Assembly: GCA_036488815.1 (NCBI GenBank)
Contig: DASXGX010000141.1
Span: forward strand, 39,345-103,344
Origin: Roseiarcus sp036488815
Lineage (GTDB): Bacteria; Pseudomonadota; Alphaproteobacteria; Rhizobiales; Beijerinckiaceae
Direction of reading: 5' to 3'
DNA: 64,000 nucleotides
Shown: in pieces, positions 17,238 to 24,402 of the stretch
Numbering within the stretch: position 1 is the first letter of the stretch
Layout of the letters: the number at the start of each line of letters is the position of its first letter
Made by a program: the position numbers and the translations under genes
Notes under the pieces: model-generated
Told to the model about the DNA's origin: nothing
Databases searched by the model: none
Seen by the model: only the letters and a program-made list of their open reading frames with translations

Positions 17238-18986
17238 CTACAGGTCTAGCTCGATCGGCGATTCCGGCGTCGAGCAACAGATCAACGCGTTGCCCGGGGC
17301 GGGTCGATCGAGCGGCTCTGGCGCGTAGCGGAGCCGGCCGCCCAGAATGCCGCACTCGCACGTGTGACACACGCCTGTCCGACAAGCCCACCTGACCGGG
17401 ACGTCACAGGCCTCGGCAAATTCGAGGATGCTCTTGAACCGGGCGTCCCATGGCGCGGCGAGACCGCTTCGCGTAAACGACACGATGGGTCCGGTTCCGA
17501 GCGGGACCGGAGAATGCGGGGGCTTCACTTCTCTCTTCGTTACGCCAGGCTCCATGCCGCCGGCGGAACCGAAGACTTCCTGATGGATCGCCGCTTGCGG
17601 CGCCCCCAAAGCGATGAGATCCCGGTTCATATCCTGGAGAAACGCGGCCGGCCCGCAGACGTAAAAGTCGGCTCCAACGGGGACAGCGAGTGTCTCCAGA
17701 CTTGCGAAGGTCAAGCGTCCTTGAATATCGAAGTCGTCGCCGGGATCGGGCTTGCTGTACGCGACCGCCGAACGACTTCCGGGGATAGCGGCCAATAGCC
17801 GCCGGACTTCCTGAGCGAAGACATGATCCTTCGCGTTGCGCGCGGCATGGATCCACCACACGTCCCCAGGCAATTCCGCGCTTTTAGACGAAAGAGCGTG
17901 AAGCATCGAAAGAACCGGGGTGACGCCAATTCCGGCGCTCAACAGAACGACTGGCCGCCCGCCCGGCCGCAAAACGAATTCGCCGCGCGGGGCGCTGATC
18001 TCGAACCTGTCGCCGACCTGCGTTGCGTCAACGAGGCGCCGGCTGCCTGGACCGATCCCGCGCTTCACGCTGATCCGATAGGCGCCCGAATCCGAGGCCC
18101 CTGAAATGGAATAGCTGCGCACGACGGGCGGCGAATTCTCATCGGGTCGATAGCGCAGCGCCAGATATTGGCCGGGAAGCGCAGGCGGCAGCGGCGATCC
18201 CTCCGGATGCGCCAAAACAACTGACGCAACCTCGCTGGTTTCCCGATGCACTTCTGCAACCTTCACCCATCGGAAACCGTCCCATGCCGGCAGCGAGGAA
18301 ACGGGCGCCGTGAGCCCTGGGTTGCCGTTGCGGATTCCCTTTTTATCGGCTTGGAGGAAGCCTTCGAGCGAACCCTTCCATCCCGGACTCAGCGCAGGGA
18401 TGCGCACTGCGATCGCGATGCGATTGAGATCGTGATTGGCGAGATAGAGTAGCGAATCGATTTCGGCGACCGAGATCTTATCGGGCCACTCGGCGACCTT
18501 CTGAATTTCGTCTCCGGCGCCGACTTCGCCTTCCGTGATGACACGGAAATAGAACCCCGGCCTCCCATGCGAAACGACCAGGGACGGCATCTCGGGATTG
18601 TTCATGCGAATGCCGAGGCGATAGCAGGTGACGCGGGGTTGAGTCACTTCGAAGACGGCGGTTCCGATCCTGTAGCGATCGCCAATGCAAACCTCGTCGT
18701 CAGGCAGACCTTCGACGGTGAAATTCTCTCCGAACTGCCCAACCTCGAAATCATTCCGGCCGAGTTCCCGCTCCCAATAGCGATAGGCTTCGAGTTGATA
18801 GACCATCACCGCGCGCTGTTCGCCGCCATGACCTTTAAGATCGCCCTGAGCGTCGCCGTCCAGATTGAGCCGCCGGGCAACGACCCGGCGGGACACCGGA
18901 TATTTCCAGATCGCGGTGCGGACGACTTTACCGTTCCATTCAATGTCCCTGGGGAGACCGACATTGACGGATAGAAGTTTTGGCAT
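17238..18986 (-). CDS. MOSC domain - flavin reductase - 2Fe-2S ferredoxin fusion protein
   Basis: A 582-residue three-part redox protein. Residues about 1-215 form a YiiM-like MOSC domain (LDGDAQGDLKGHGG, VGQFGENFTVEGL, TQPRVTCYRLGIR with the conserved Cys). Residues about 240-470 are a ferredoxin-reductase unit with an RSYSIS flavin site and GIGVTPVLSML and YVCGP nicotinamide motifs. The tail is a plant-type [2Fe-2S] domain with Cys535, Cys540, Cys543 and Cys570. Such fusions resemble MOSC-type reductases that use molybdenum cofactor or sulfur transfer together with a phthalate-dioxygenase-reductase-like electron chain. The actual substrate is unknown. It is probably co-transcribed with the downstream peroxiredoxin-like gene. 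Confidence 0.88.
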   Translation of the reverse strand: MPKLLSVNVGLPRDIEWNGKVVRTAIWKYPVSRRVVARRLNLDGDAQGDLKGHGGEQRAVMVYQLEAYRYWERELGRNDFEVGQFGENFTVEGLPDDEVCIGDRYRIGTAVFEVTQPRVTCYRLGIRMNNPEMPSLVVSHGRPGFYFRVITEGEVGAGDEIQKVAEWPDKISVAEIDSLLYLANHDLNRIAIAVRIPALSPGWKGSLEGFLQADKKGIRNGNPGLTAPVSSLPAWDGFRWVKVAEVHRETSEVASVVLAHPEGSPLPPALPGQYLALRYRPDENSPPVVRSYSISGASDSGAYRISVKRGIGPGSRRLVDATQVGDRFEISAPRGEFVLRPGGRPVVLLSAGIGVTPVLSMLHALSSKSAELPGDVWWIHAARNAKDHVFAQEVRRLLAAIPGSRSAVAYSKPDPGDDFDIQGRLTFASLETLAVPVGADFYVCGPAAFLQDMNRDLIALGAPQAAIHQEVFGSAGGMEPGVTKREVKPPHSPVPLGTGPIVSFTRSGLAAPWDARFKSILEFAEACDVPVRWACRTGVCHTCECGILGGRLRYAPEPLDRPAPGNALICCSTPESPIELDL

Positions 18987-19364
18987 CGGCTCCCTCTAAG
19001 CAGTCGCTTTAGGAATCGGCCCCTGTCGTCATCGCGAGCGAAGCGCGGCGATCCAGAGATCGAAGCGTCAACCGATCGAGGCGCCCGCGGAACGACCCGC
19101 GACTTGCCGGCGAGACCTCGATCGCTGGATTGCTTCGCTTCGCTCGCAAAGACGGTTCCACGTAACTGCAGAACGCTTCTCGGCAAACCGACATCCCCGC
19201 CGGTTCGATAGGGCCGCCGCCGCCGAAGCCCAGCTTAAGACGCAACCGCGCGCGCGGCTAGCGCAACGTCTCAAACGATCGCTTGACAGCGGGCGCTGTC
19301 CAGACATGACATTGCCCAAGCTCTATTGTTCGTCGACGTCGCGACAGCGCCGCGGAGGAAGCTG
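18987..19364. other. Intergenic region with family C repeat (378 bp)
   Basis: The space between the divergent MOSC-fusion and FMN-reductase genes. It holds the family C inverted repeat at 19027-19155. The remainder carries the two promoters and no further gene that I can support. Confidence 0.6.
19027..19155. repeat. Dispersed inverted repeat, family C (copy 2)
   Basis: The left arm CATCGCGAGCGAAGCGCGGC leads into GATCCAGAG; the right arm ends GGATTGCTTCGCTTCGCTCG followed by CAAAGACGG. The arms are roughly inverted copies of one another around a GC-rich centre. A single-arm copy is at 691-730. Confidence 0.7.
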
Positions 19365-19955
19365 ATGGCGGAGCGAATTCTCGTATTCTACGGTTCCTAC
19401 CGACGCGATCGAATGGGAATCCGGCTCGCCAACTACATCGTCGACCAGTTGTCGAGGCGAGGCAGCGATGTCGAACTGATAGACGCCAAGGCGGTGGACC
19501 TGCCGATGCTCGATCGCATGTACAAGGAGTATCCGCGCGGCTCGGCGCCGCCCGCCATGGAGGCGCTGGCCGCAAAGATACGGCAGGCGGACGCCTTTGT
19601 GTTCGTAACGGGCGAATACAATTGGGGCCTTCAGCCTGGCCTCAAGAATCTCACAGACCATTTTTTAGAGGAATGGTACTGGCGCCCGGCTGCAGTCGCC
19701 AGCTATTCGGGGGGCCGCCTGTCCGGCGCGCGCTCCAATTCGGCTTGGCATTGCACGCTGTCGGAAATGGGGATGGTCGTGATCTCGAGCTCGCTCACGA
19801 TCGGCCCCATCGCAGAAACGCTCGACGCAAGCGGCGCGCCGATTCGCGAGGGCGGCAAAGCGTTGGAACGCGCCTTCGGACGATTTGCCGACGACCTCTC
19901 CTGGTGGACTGAAGCTGCAAAGCTTCAGCACGCGCGCCGCCCGCCCCCGTATTGA
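19365..19955 (+). CDS. NAD(P)H-dependent FMN reductase family protein
   Basis: A 196-residue flavodoxin-fold reductase. It starts ILVFYGSYRRDRMGIRLANY, whose GSYR loop would hold the FMN phosphate. The family motif TGEYNWGLQPGLKN (PEYN-type) follows at about residues 86-99. It should reduce FMN, quinones or similar acceptors with NAD(P)H. The ATG at 19365 has a GGAGGA site directly upstream, making the TTG at 19326 unlikely. A family A repeat follows the stop. Confidence 0.87.
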   Translation: MAERILVFYGSYRRDRMGIRLANYIVDQLSRRGSDVELIDAKAVDLPMLDRMYKEYPRGSAPPAMEALAAKIRQADAFVFVTGEYNWGLQPGLKNLTDHFLEEWYWRPAAVASYSGGRLSGARSNSAWHCTLSEMGMVVISSSLTIGPIAETLDASGAPIREGGKALERAFGRFADDLSWWTEAAKLQHARRPPPY

Positions 19956-19957
19956 CG

Positions 19958-20045
19958 TGTCACCCCCGCGAGAAGCGGGGGGCCAGACAACCGCCGCTGG
20001 CCTTTGCCTTTGACTCCTGGATGCCCGCTTTTCGCGGGCATGACA
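19958..20045. repeat. Dispersed palindromic repeat, family A (copy 3, inverted)
   Basis: Starts TGTCACCCCCGCGAGAAGCG and ends GCCCGCTTTTCGCGGGCATG followed by ACA. It has the same inner CTTTGACTCCTGGATG segment as copy 2. It sits between two converging genes. Confidence 0.8.
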
Positions 20046-20088
20046 TGGGCGCCGACTGGATTGTCCCGTGAAAGCGGCGGACAGCATT

Positions 20089-20469
20089 TCACCGCATCCG
20101 TTCCACCCATTGCGCCCGCGAAGGCCCCGGCTCGAACGGATCGCCGAAGTATTGCGCCTCGCGCGCCACCTTCCCGTCTTCGAACTCCATGATGCTCACC
20201 GTGTAGGACGGGCGCCCGTCATAGGTGAGGACCAGTTCAGTGACCCAGAGGTCGCCGGCGCCGAGGATGCGCCGCACGCTGAAGCGCTTCGCGTTCGGCT
20301 GTGCGAACCGAGACGCCTGAATATTGCGCCGGCCGCGGATGCGCTCGCCCGACTGCGGATATTCGAGCACGGCGTCCTCCCGGTAAATTTGGTGCTCCGC
20401 CTCGAAGTCGTTCGCGTCGGACGCGGCCCAGTGGAGATCCAAAGCCGCTCGAGTCTTCGCGTCTTCCAT
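20089..20469 (-). CDS. Nuclear transport factor 2-like (SnoaL) family protein
   Basis: A 126-residue cone-shaped NTF2-like fold: an N-terminal helix (ALDLHWAASDANDFEAEHQIY), the EDAVLEYPQSGERIRGR segment, then four beta strands ending EAQYFGDPFEPGPSRAQWVERM. This fold is used by isomerases, hydrolases and ligand binders; the catalytic role cannot be inferred. The ATG at 20469 is preceded by GGGAGG. Confidence 0.8.
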   Translation of the reverse strand: MEDAKTRAALDLHWAASDANDFEAEHQIYREDAVLEYPQSGERIRGRRNIQASRFAQPNAKRFSVRRILGAGDLWVTELVLTYDGRPSYTVSIMEFEDGKVAREAQYFGDPFEPGPSRAQWVERMR

Positions 20470-20517
20470 CTCGATCCTCCCTCGCGTTACGGGTGGAGCC
20501 ACCTCGGATAGGCGTGT

Positions 20518-21069
20518 CTATTGCGCCCCGCGGGCTGTCTTTCCCAAGGTGATTTCGGGCCTGCGGAGCCCCATCGCAATCCAGGCGGCGATCAACTTCA
20601 CCATGAACTTGCCGGAGACGCCACTATAATTCGGCAAGTCATCGGCAAGCTCGACGCCAGCGCGCCGCTCCTTTGTCATCACCCGCATCTCGAGTGGCGG
20701 CGCGCCTGCCGGAAAGCGGTTCCGATACATCGACAGCCAGTGCCCTTTGGTGAAGTCGAGGAACATCGCCGAATTGCAGCAGGTCGCAAGGACGCGCCGG
20801 GTCGGGGAATCGGCCTTGAGCCGATGCTCTTCGAGAAGCTCCTGCCCCATCACGCATTGCACGCGATCTTTTCGATGGAGGACGACGCTTGTCCCACTGT
20901 CGGGATCGAGCACGGGCGGCGCGAAAGCCAACTGCTCGAACCGGCGTCCAGCTTCTTGGCAGCTCGCGCAGTAGCAGGAGCCTGTCAGAATCGGCGGCCC
21001 CACCGCCTCGAATCTCACCTTGCCGCATTGGCATGTCGCGGAAAGGCGTTTGTGCTGCTTCCGGCTCAC
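20518..21069 (-). CDS. GFA-like / DUF6151-type zinc protein
   Basis: A 183-residue protein beginning MSRKQHKRLSATCQCGKVRF. The CQCGK and CYCASCQEAG cysteine pairs match the zinc-binding start of the glutathione-dependent formaldehyde-activating (GFA) fold, and a third site is in LATCCNSAMF. It may bind zinc and a thiol adduct, but members with this longer C terminus (MRVMTKERRAG, IAAWIAMGLRRP) are uncharacterised. The GTG at 21069 is preferred because GGGAGG lies six bases upstream; a TTG at 21102 is the alternative. Confidence 0.75.
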   Translation of the reverse strand: MSRKQHKRLSATCQCGKVRFEAVGPPILTGSCYCASCQEAGRRFEQLAFAPPVLDPDSGTSVVLHRKDRVQCVMGQELLEEHRLKADSPTRRVLATCCNSAMFLDFTKGHWLSMYRNRFPAGAPPLEMRVMTKERRAGVELADDLPNYSGVSGKFMVKLIAAWIAMGLRRPEITLGKTARGAQ

Positions 21070-21242
21070 TGCGACCTCCCAGTCTTGGGTCTCAAAGATC
21101 AAGGTTTATATGCACCAATTATGCCTGTGTTAATGAGCGACTGCTACGGAACACAATACGATGTCCGCCGTCGCGCCAAGCATCGATCAATTTGGTTCTT
21201 GGTTCGCGCCCAGATGCCCGGCGAATTCAGGGCTGCTTCCCA

Positions 21243-22118
21243 ATGACCCGCGCTCCGAGTCGCATAGCATCGATCGACGGACTTCGCGGCTTGCTCGCCG
21301 CCTATGTCATGCTCTGGCATTTCCTCGCGCACAGTCCCGTGCACGCCTACGCGCCGCCGGGCACTTTGGCGGTCTATTGCTTCTTTGTCATGTCGGGCTA
21401 TGTGCTGACCCTGGCCTGGACCAGCGACTTTCCCGTGTTCTTGCTTCGCCGGTTCTTGCGCCTTTGGCCAGTCTACGCCGTTGCGCTCGCATCCGGGGCG
21501 CTGCTTTCCCGCGTCGATGTCGGCTGGACTGACTTCGCCTTTTACCCGCTCACGCCGAGCGTTGCGATCTGGCGGATCGATTCGCCGATTTGGTCGCTCT
21601 ATGTCGAGGCATGGGCGATGCTCGCGATGCCGTTCATCGTTTGGAGCGGCAAGACGGCGCCTCGCGCGGCAATCGCAATATTGGTTTTCGTCATTGCCGG
21701 TTGTTTCGAATTGCGCATGGCTTGCGGGATATTCTTCGTCGTCGGAAGCCACCTTGCCCGATACCGCTTCGACTTCGCGGCGCTCAATGGGTCCATCCCG
21801 CAATGGCTGGGCAAGATTTCCTACAGCCTCTATTTGACGCATTTTATCGTCTTCAAGACGTGCGACGCTTGGTTTCAGGGGATCGACCGCTTCCTCGAAC
21901 TGCCGATCGCCATCGCCGTCGGCTATCTCGTTTGGGTAGGCATCGAACGTTACAGCATCGATCTCTCGCGCAAGGCGGCCCGCTACATAAGGCCGCTTCG
22001 CTCGTGGCGACCACTCGCGTCAGCGTATCGAGTCGAACGCAGCCGCCGCGCCGCAGATCTGCATGATCCCTCCCAACAGCATCGCCGCGCGGAGGCCCGC
22101 CGGACCGCCTTGCAGTAG
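21243..22118 (+). CDS. Acyltransferase 3 family membrane protein (C terminus altered)
   Basis: A membrane O-acyltransferase of the OafA/NodX/WecH group, which acylates sugars or lipids at the inner membrane. The start SRIASIDGLRGLLAAYVMLWHF has the family R/H pair, followed by LLRRFLRLWPVYAVAL and several membrane helices. The last normal segment is WVGIERYSIDLSRKAARYI. From about residue 259 the frame runs antisense over a transporter remnant and ends in the Arg-rich low-quality tail QHRRAEARRTALQ. At 291 residues it is shorter than the usual 340-400. Either its native end was lost or the gene is decaying. Confidence 0.72.
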   Translation: MTRAPSRIASIDGLRGLLAAYVMLWHFLAHSPVHAYAPPGTLAVYCFFVMSGYVLTLAWTSDFPVFLLRRFLRLWPVYAVALASGALLSRVDVGWTDFAFYPLTPSVAIWRIDSPIWSLYVEAWAMLAMPFIVWSGKTAPRAAIAILVFVIAGCFELRMACGIFFVVGSHLARYRFDFAALNGSIPQWLGKISYSLYLTHFIVFKTCDAWFQGIDRFLELPIAIAVGYLVWVGIERYSIDLSRKAARYIRPLRSWRPLASAYRVERSRRAADLHDPSQQHRRAEARRTALQ

Positions 22119-22205
22119 CCCGAATAGGCTGCCCAGCAGAGCCACTCCCAATGTTGCGCCGCAGAGCCGAAGCCGTGCCCGATCTCTCCTGCCCGACGGA
22201 GCCGA
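22020..22205 (-). pseudogene. Remnant: C-terminal end of a membrane transporter (MFS-like)
   Basis: The minus strand, in a frame closed by TGA at 22020-22022, reads ATLGVALLGSLFGLLQGG, then PAGLRAAMLLGGIMQICGAA and AAFDSIR-stop. These are two convincing membrane helices with the look of the last helices of a major-facilitator transporter. There is no start codon or upstream domain: the frame runs into the family A repeat at 22211. It overlaps the odd tail of the acyltransferase. I call it a decayed gene end. Confidence 0.5.
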
Positions 22206-22210
22206 CCGCT

Positions 22211-22306
22211 TGTCATGCCCGCGAACGCGGGCATCCAGGAGTCAAGGGCGAAGGCCTGCGGCGGCTATCTGGACCCCCGCTTTACGCGGGGGTGACGGGC
22301 TGTGCG
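22211..22306. repeat. Dispersed palindromic repeat, family A (copy 4)
   Basis: Starts TGTCATGCCCGCGAACGCGG and ends CCCCCGCTTTACGCGGGGG followed by TGACGGGCTG, in the same orientation as copy 1. The shared tail CAACCAAAAAG follows to 22320. It abuts the transporter remnant, which suggests the repeat marks a recombination or deletion edge. Confidence 0.8.
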
Positions 22307-22349
22307 CGCCAACCAAAAAGGGCGCTCTAAAATCGGGACAAAATCAAAC

Positions 22350-23252
22350 CTACGCGCTCGCGGCGATGAGGTGAATGAATTCGAGAAAGGCGCGTAGCTT
22401 GGCTGGCGCGTGTCGGCGCGAGGGAAAATAAGCGTATAAGGGGAAACGCTCGTCAGACCATTCGGGCAGGATTTGCACGAGCTTCCCGCTCGCGAGCCAT
22501 TGGGCCAGGCCGAGTTCGAAGCTCTGAAATAAGCCCTGCCCGGCTTCGCAGGCCGCCATAGCCGCCGAAGGATCGTCCATCACGACGCGCCCGTCGACCG
22601 GGATCTCGACGACGTCCTCCTGCCGATGAAACTCCCAGGTGAACGGCCGTCCGGATTGCGGGTCTCGGAACAGCAGCGCTTCGTGGTCGGCGATGTCTGC
22701 CGGGACTTTGGGCGTCCCCCGGCGCGCGAGATAGCTCGGGGACGCGCAGGTTATGACGCGCGTTTCGAGAATCTTTCGCGCGATCAGCGCCGATGGGTCG
22801 GGCGGCCCGAAGCGCAGCGCGAGGTCGACGCCGCCGGCCATCATCTCCTCGCGATGATTGCTGACCAGAAGCTCCAATGAGAGCTGGGGATAGCGGGTTG
22901 TCAGCTCGGGCAGGCGAGGCGCCAGAACGACTCGGGCGAACCACGGATCGAGATTGAGCTTGAGACGGCCCCGGACCGTGGCGCTGGCGCCTGCCGCTTC
23001 TTCCGCGGCCTCTTCGATCCCGGTCAGCAGGGGCGCCACCTGGGCATGGAAACGCCGGCCCTCCTCGGTGAGGACTACGGCGCGGGGGTTGCGGTCGAAC
23101 AGCCTTATGCCGATCCGCGTCTCCAGCCGCGCGATGGCCCGGCTGACGCCGGACGGCGTCAGGCCGAGCGCGTCGGCCGCCTGAACGAAGCTGCCGGCTT
23201 CGACCACCGCTATCATGACGCTGACGCCGGAGAGCAACCGCGCATCGAACAT
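22350..23252 (-). CDS. LysR family transcriptional regulator
   Basis: A 300-residue LysR regulator. The N-terminal winged helix-turn-helix spans about residues 5-64 (AVVEAGSFVQAADALGLTPS, SRAIARLETRIGIRLFDR). The effector domain begins near residue 92 (VRGRLKLNLDPWFARVVLAP). Length is normal. It is divergent from the SDR gene with 96 bases between them, the usual layout for a LysR protein controlling its neighbour. A 13-base palindrome lies in that spacer. The effector is unknown. Confidence 0.92.
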   Translation of the reverse strand: MFDARLLSGVSVMIAVVEAGSFVQAADALGLTPSGVSRAIARLETRIGIRLFDRNPRAVVLTEEGRRFHAQVAPLLTGIEEAAEEAAGASATVRGRLKLNLDPWFARVVLAPRLPELTTRYPQLSLELLVSNHREEMMAGGVDLALRFGPPDPSALIARKILETRVITCASPSYLARRGTPKVPADIADHEALLFRDPQSGRPFTWEFHRQEDVVEIPVDGRVVMDDPSAAMAACEAGQGLFQSFELGLAQWLASGKLVQILPEWSDERFPLYAYFPSRRHAPAKLRAFLEFIHLIAASA

Positions 23253-23257
23253 GATCG

Positions 23258-23270
23258 TGACTCCGAGTCA
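23258..23270. promoter_or_regulatory. Candidate LysR operator palindrome
   Basis: TGACTC-C-GAGTCA is a perfect 13-base palindrome located 6 bases upstream of the lysR-type start codon and 78 bases before the divergent SDR gene. It does not show the classic T-N11-A pattern exactly, so binding is only suggested by position and symmetry. Confidence 0.45.
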
Positions 23271-23348
23271 TCTTTGTATGGACCCGGATGCGTTTGTGTC
23301 AAAGGCGGGCGGCATGGGAAGATGAGCCTCTCGCAAAAGGAGGCTGCC

Positions 23349-24068
23349 ATGACTTTGAAGGACAAACGGATCGTCGTTCTTGGAGGAACCTCGGGGATCG
23401 GCTTGGCGGTCGCGGAAGCCGCGGCAAAGGAAGGCGCCCAGGTGCTGGTCGCGTCCAGCGACGACGCGCGGGTCAAGCGAGCGCTAACGACGCTTCCTGC
23501 TGGTGCGGAAGGACGCACGGTCGACCTGTCGAACGCCGCCGCCATCGAGGCTTTCTTTGACGCTGTCGGGCCTTTCGACCATCTCGTCTACACCGCCGGG
23601 GAGTCGCTGAAGCTCTCGCCTCTGGCGGAAGCGGACATCGCCAGCGCGCGTCACTTCTTCGAATTGCGTTATTGGGGCGCGTTCATGGCGGCCCGATGGG
23701 GGCACAGCCAGATCCGGACCGGCGGCTCGATCGTGTTCACATCCGGCTTAGCGGGAGCGAGGCCAGGTCCGGGCTGGTCTGTTGCGGCGAGCATCTGCGC
23801 GGCGATGGAGGGGCTGACGCGAGCCTTGGCGGTGGAACTGGCGCCATTGCGCGTCAACATCGTCTCCCCGGGCCTCGTCAAAACACCGCTTTGGCGCGAG
23901 ATGTCGGAGGAAGCGCGGGAGTCGCTCTATGCTTCCCAAGCTCGACGCCTGCCTGTGGGCCATGTCGCCGACGCGCAGGAGATTGCCGAGGGCTATCTCT
24001 ACCTGATGCGACAGACATTCGTGACCGGCCAGACGCTGGCGATCGACGGCGGCGGTCTCCTGGCCTGA
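23349..24068 (+). CDS. SDR-like oxidoreductase lacking the YxxxK motif
   Basis: A 239-residue short-chain dehydrogenase fold. The cofactor loop is LGGTSGIG and the Asp after strand 3 is in VDLSNAAAI. The usual catalytic Tyr-x-x-x-Lys is absent: the region reads GPGWSVAASICAAMEGLTRA, with neither residue in place. The family-typical ending PGLVKTPLW and TGQTLAIDGGGLLA is intact. A divergent subgroup of SDR proteins shares this loss, so it may bind NAD(P) without classical catalysis. It is probably controlled by the divergent LysR protein. Confidence 0.85.
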   Translation: MTLKDKRIVVLGGTSGIGLAVAEAAAKEGAQVLVASSDDARVKRALTTLPAGAEGRTVDLSNAAAIEAFFDAVGPFDHLVYTAGESLKLSPLAEADIASARHFFELRYWGAFMAARWGHSQIRTGGSIVFTSGLAGARPGPGWSVAASICAAMEGLTRALAVELAPLRVNIVSPGLVKTPLWREMSEEARESLYASQARRLPVGHVADAQEIAEGYLYLMRQTFVTGQTLAIDGGGLLA

Positions 24069-24310
24069 TCGCGTACGCGGCCGCACTGTCCGCGCTCGAC
24101 GAGATCGATCCTACGTCGAGCGCCAGAGAGGGTGGGACGCGGCCACGAGTCCTTTCTGAAAAGCGGAATTCGTGCTACTCTAAACAAATGAGTTTCAGCG
24201 TCCGTTCGCCCGCCCGCTCCGCTCGCCTTGACAACGGCGCGCCGCCGCGAAATGTCCACTCTGCGTCACGCAAGCCATTGATATCGCTGAACCACTCGTC
24301 AAGGGAATCC

Positions 24311-24335
24311 TTGACGAACCTTGACTTTACTTGAC
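24311..24335. repeat. Three TTGAC motifs at exact 10-base spacing
   Basis: TTGAC begins at 24311, 24321 and 24331, putting the three copies on nearly the same face of the helix. Further TTGAC copies lie near 24228 and 24375. They lie between converging genes, where promoters are not expected. Confidence 0.6.
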
Positions 24336-24340
24336 AATCC

Positions 24341-24372
24341 AAGCGCCAAATTTGCCAAGCGCCAAATTTGCC
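24341..24372. repeat. Perfect tandem duplication of a 16-base unit
   Basis: AAGCGCCAAATTTGCC occurs twice head to tail, and each copy contains the palindrome CAAATTTG. It directly follows the TTGAC motifs. Confidence 0.85.
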
Positions 24373-24402
24373 AATCGTTGACGCGGCGTCGCGCGCTCCG
24401 CC

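Larger units (their letters stand above)
24069..24402. other. Intergenic region between converging genes (334 bp)
   Basis: The space between the SDR and rarA 3' ends. It has lower GC than its flanks and holds the phased TTGAC motifs at 24311-24335 and the 16-base tandem duplication at 24341-24372. A 48-codon frame from ATG 24188 has no ribosome site and is not called. Confidence 0.6.

Noticed and set aside
20889..21242. In-frame upstream extension of the acyltransferase
   Set aside because: It overlaps the GFA-like gene on the other strand. The family N terminus (DGLRG region) starts right after the ATG at 21243.
24188..24334. A 48-codon frame MSFSVRSPARSA... between the SDR and rarA genes
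   Set aside because: No ribosome site, no recognisable family, and it runs into the TTGAC motifs.
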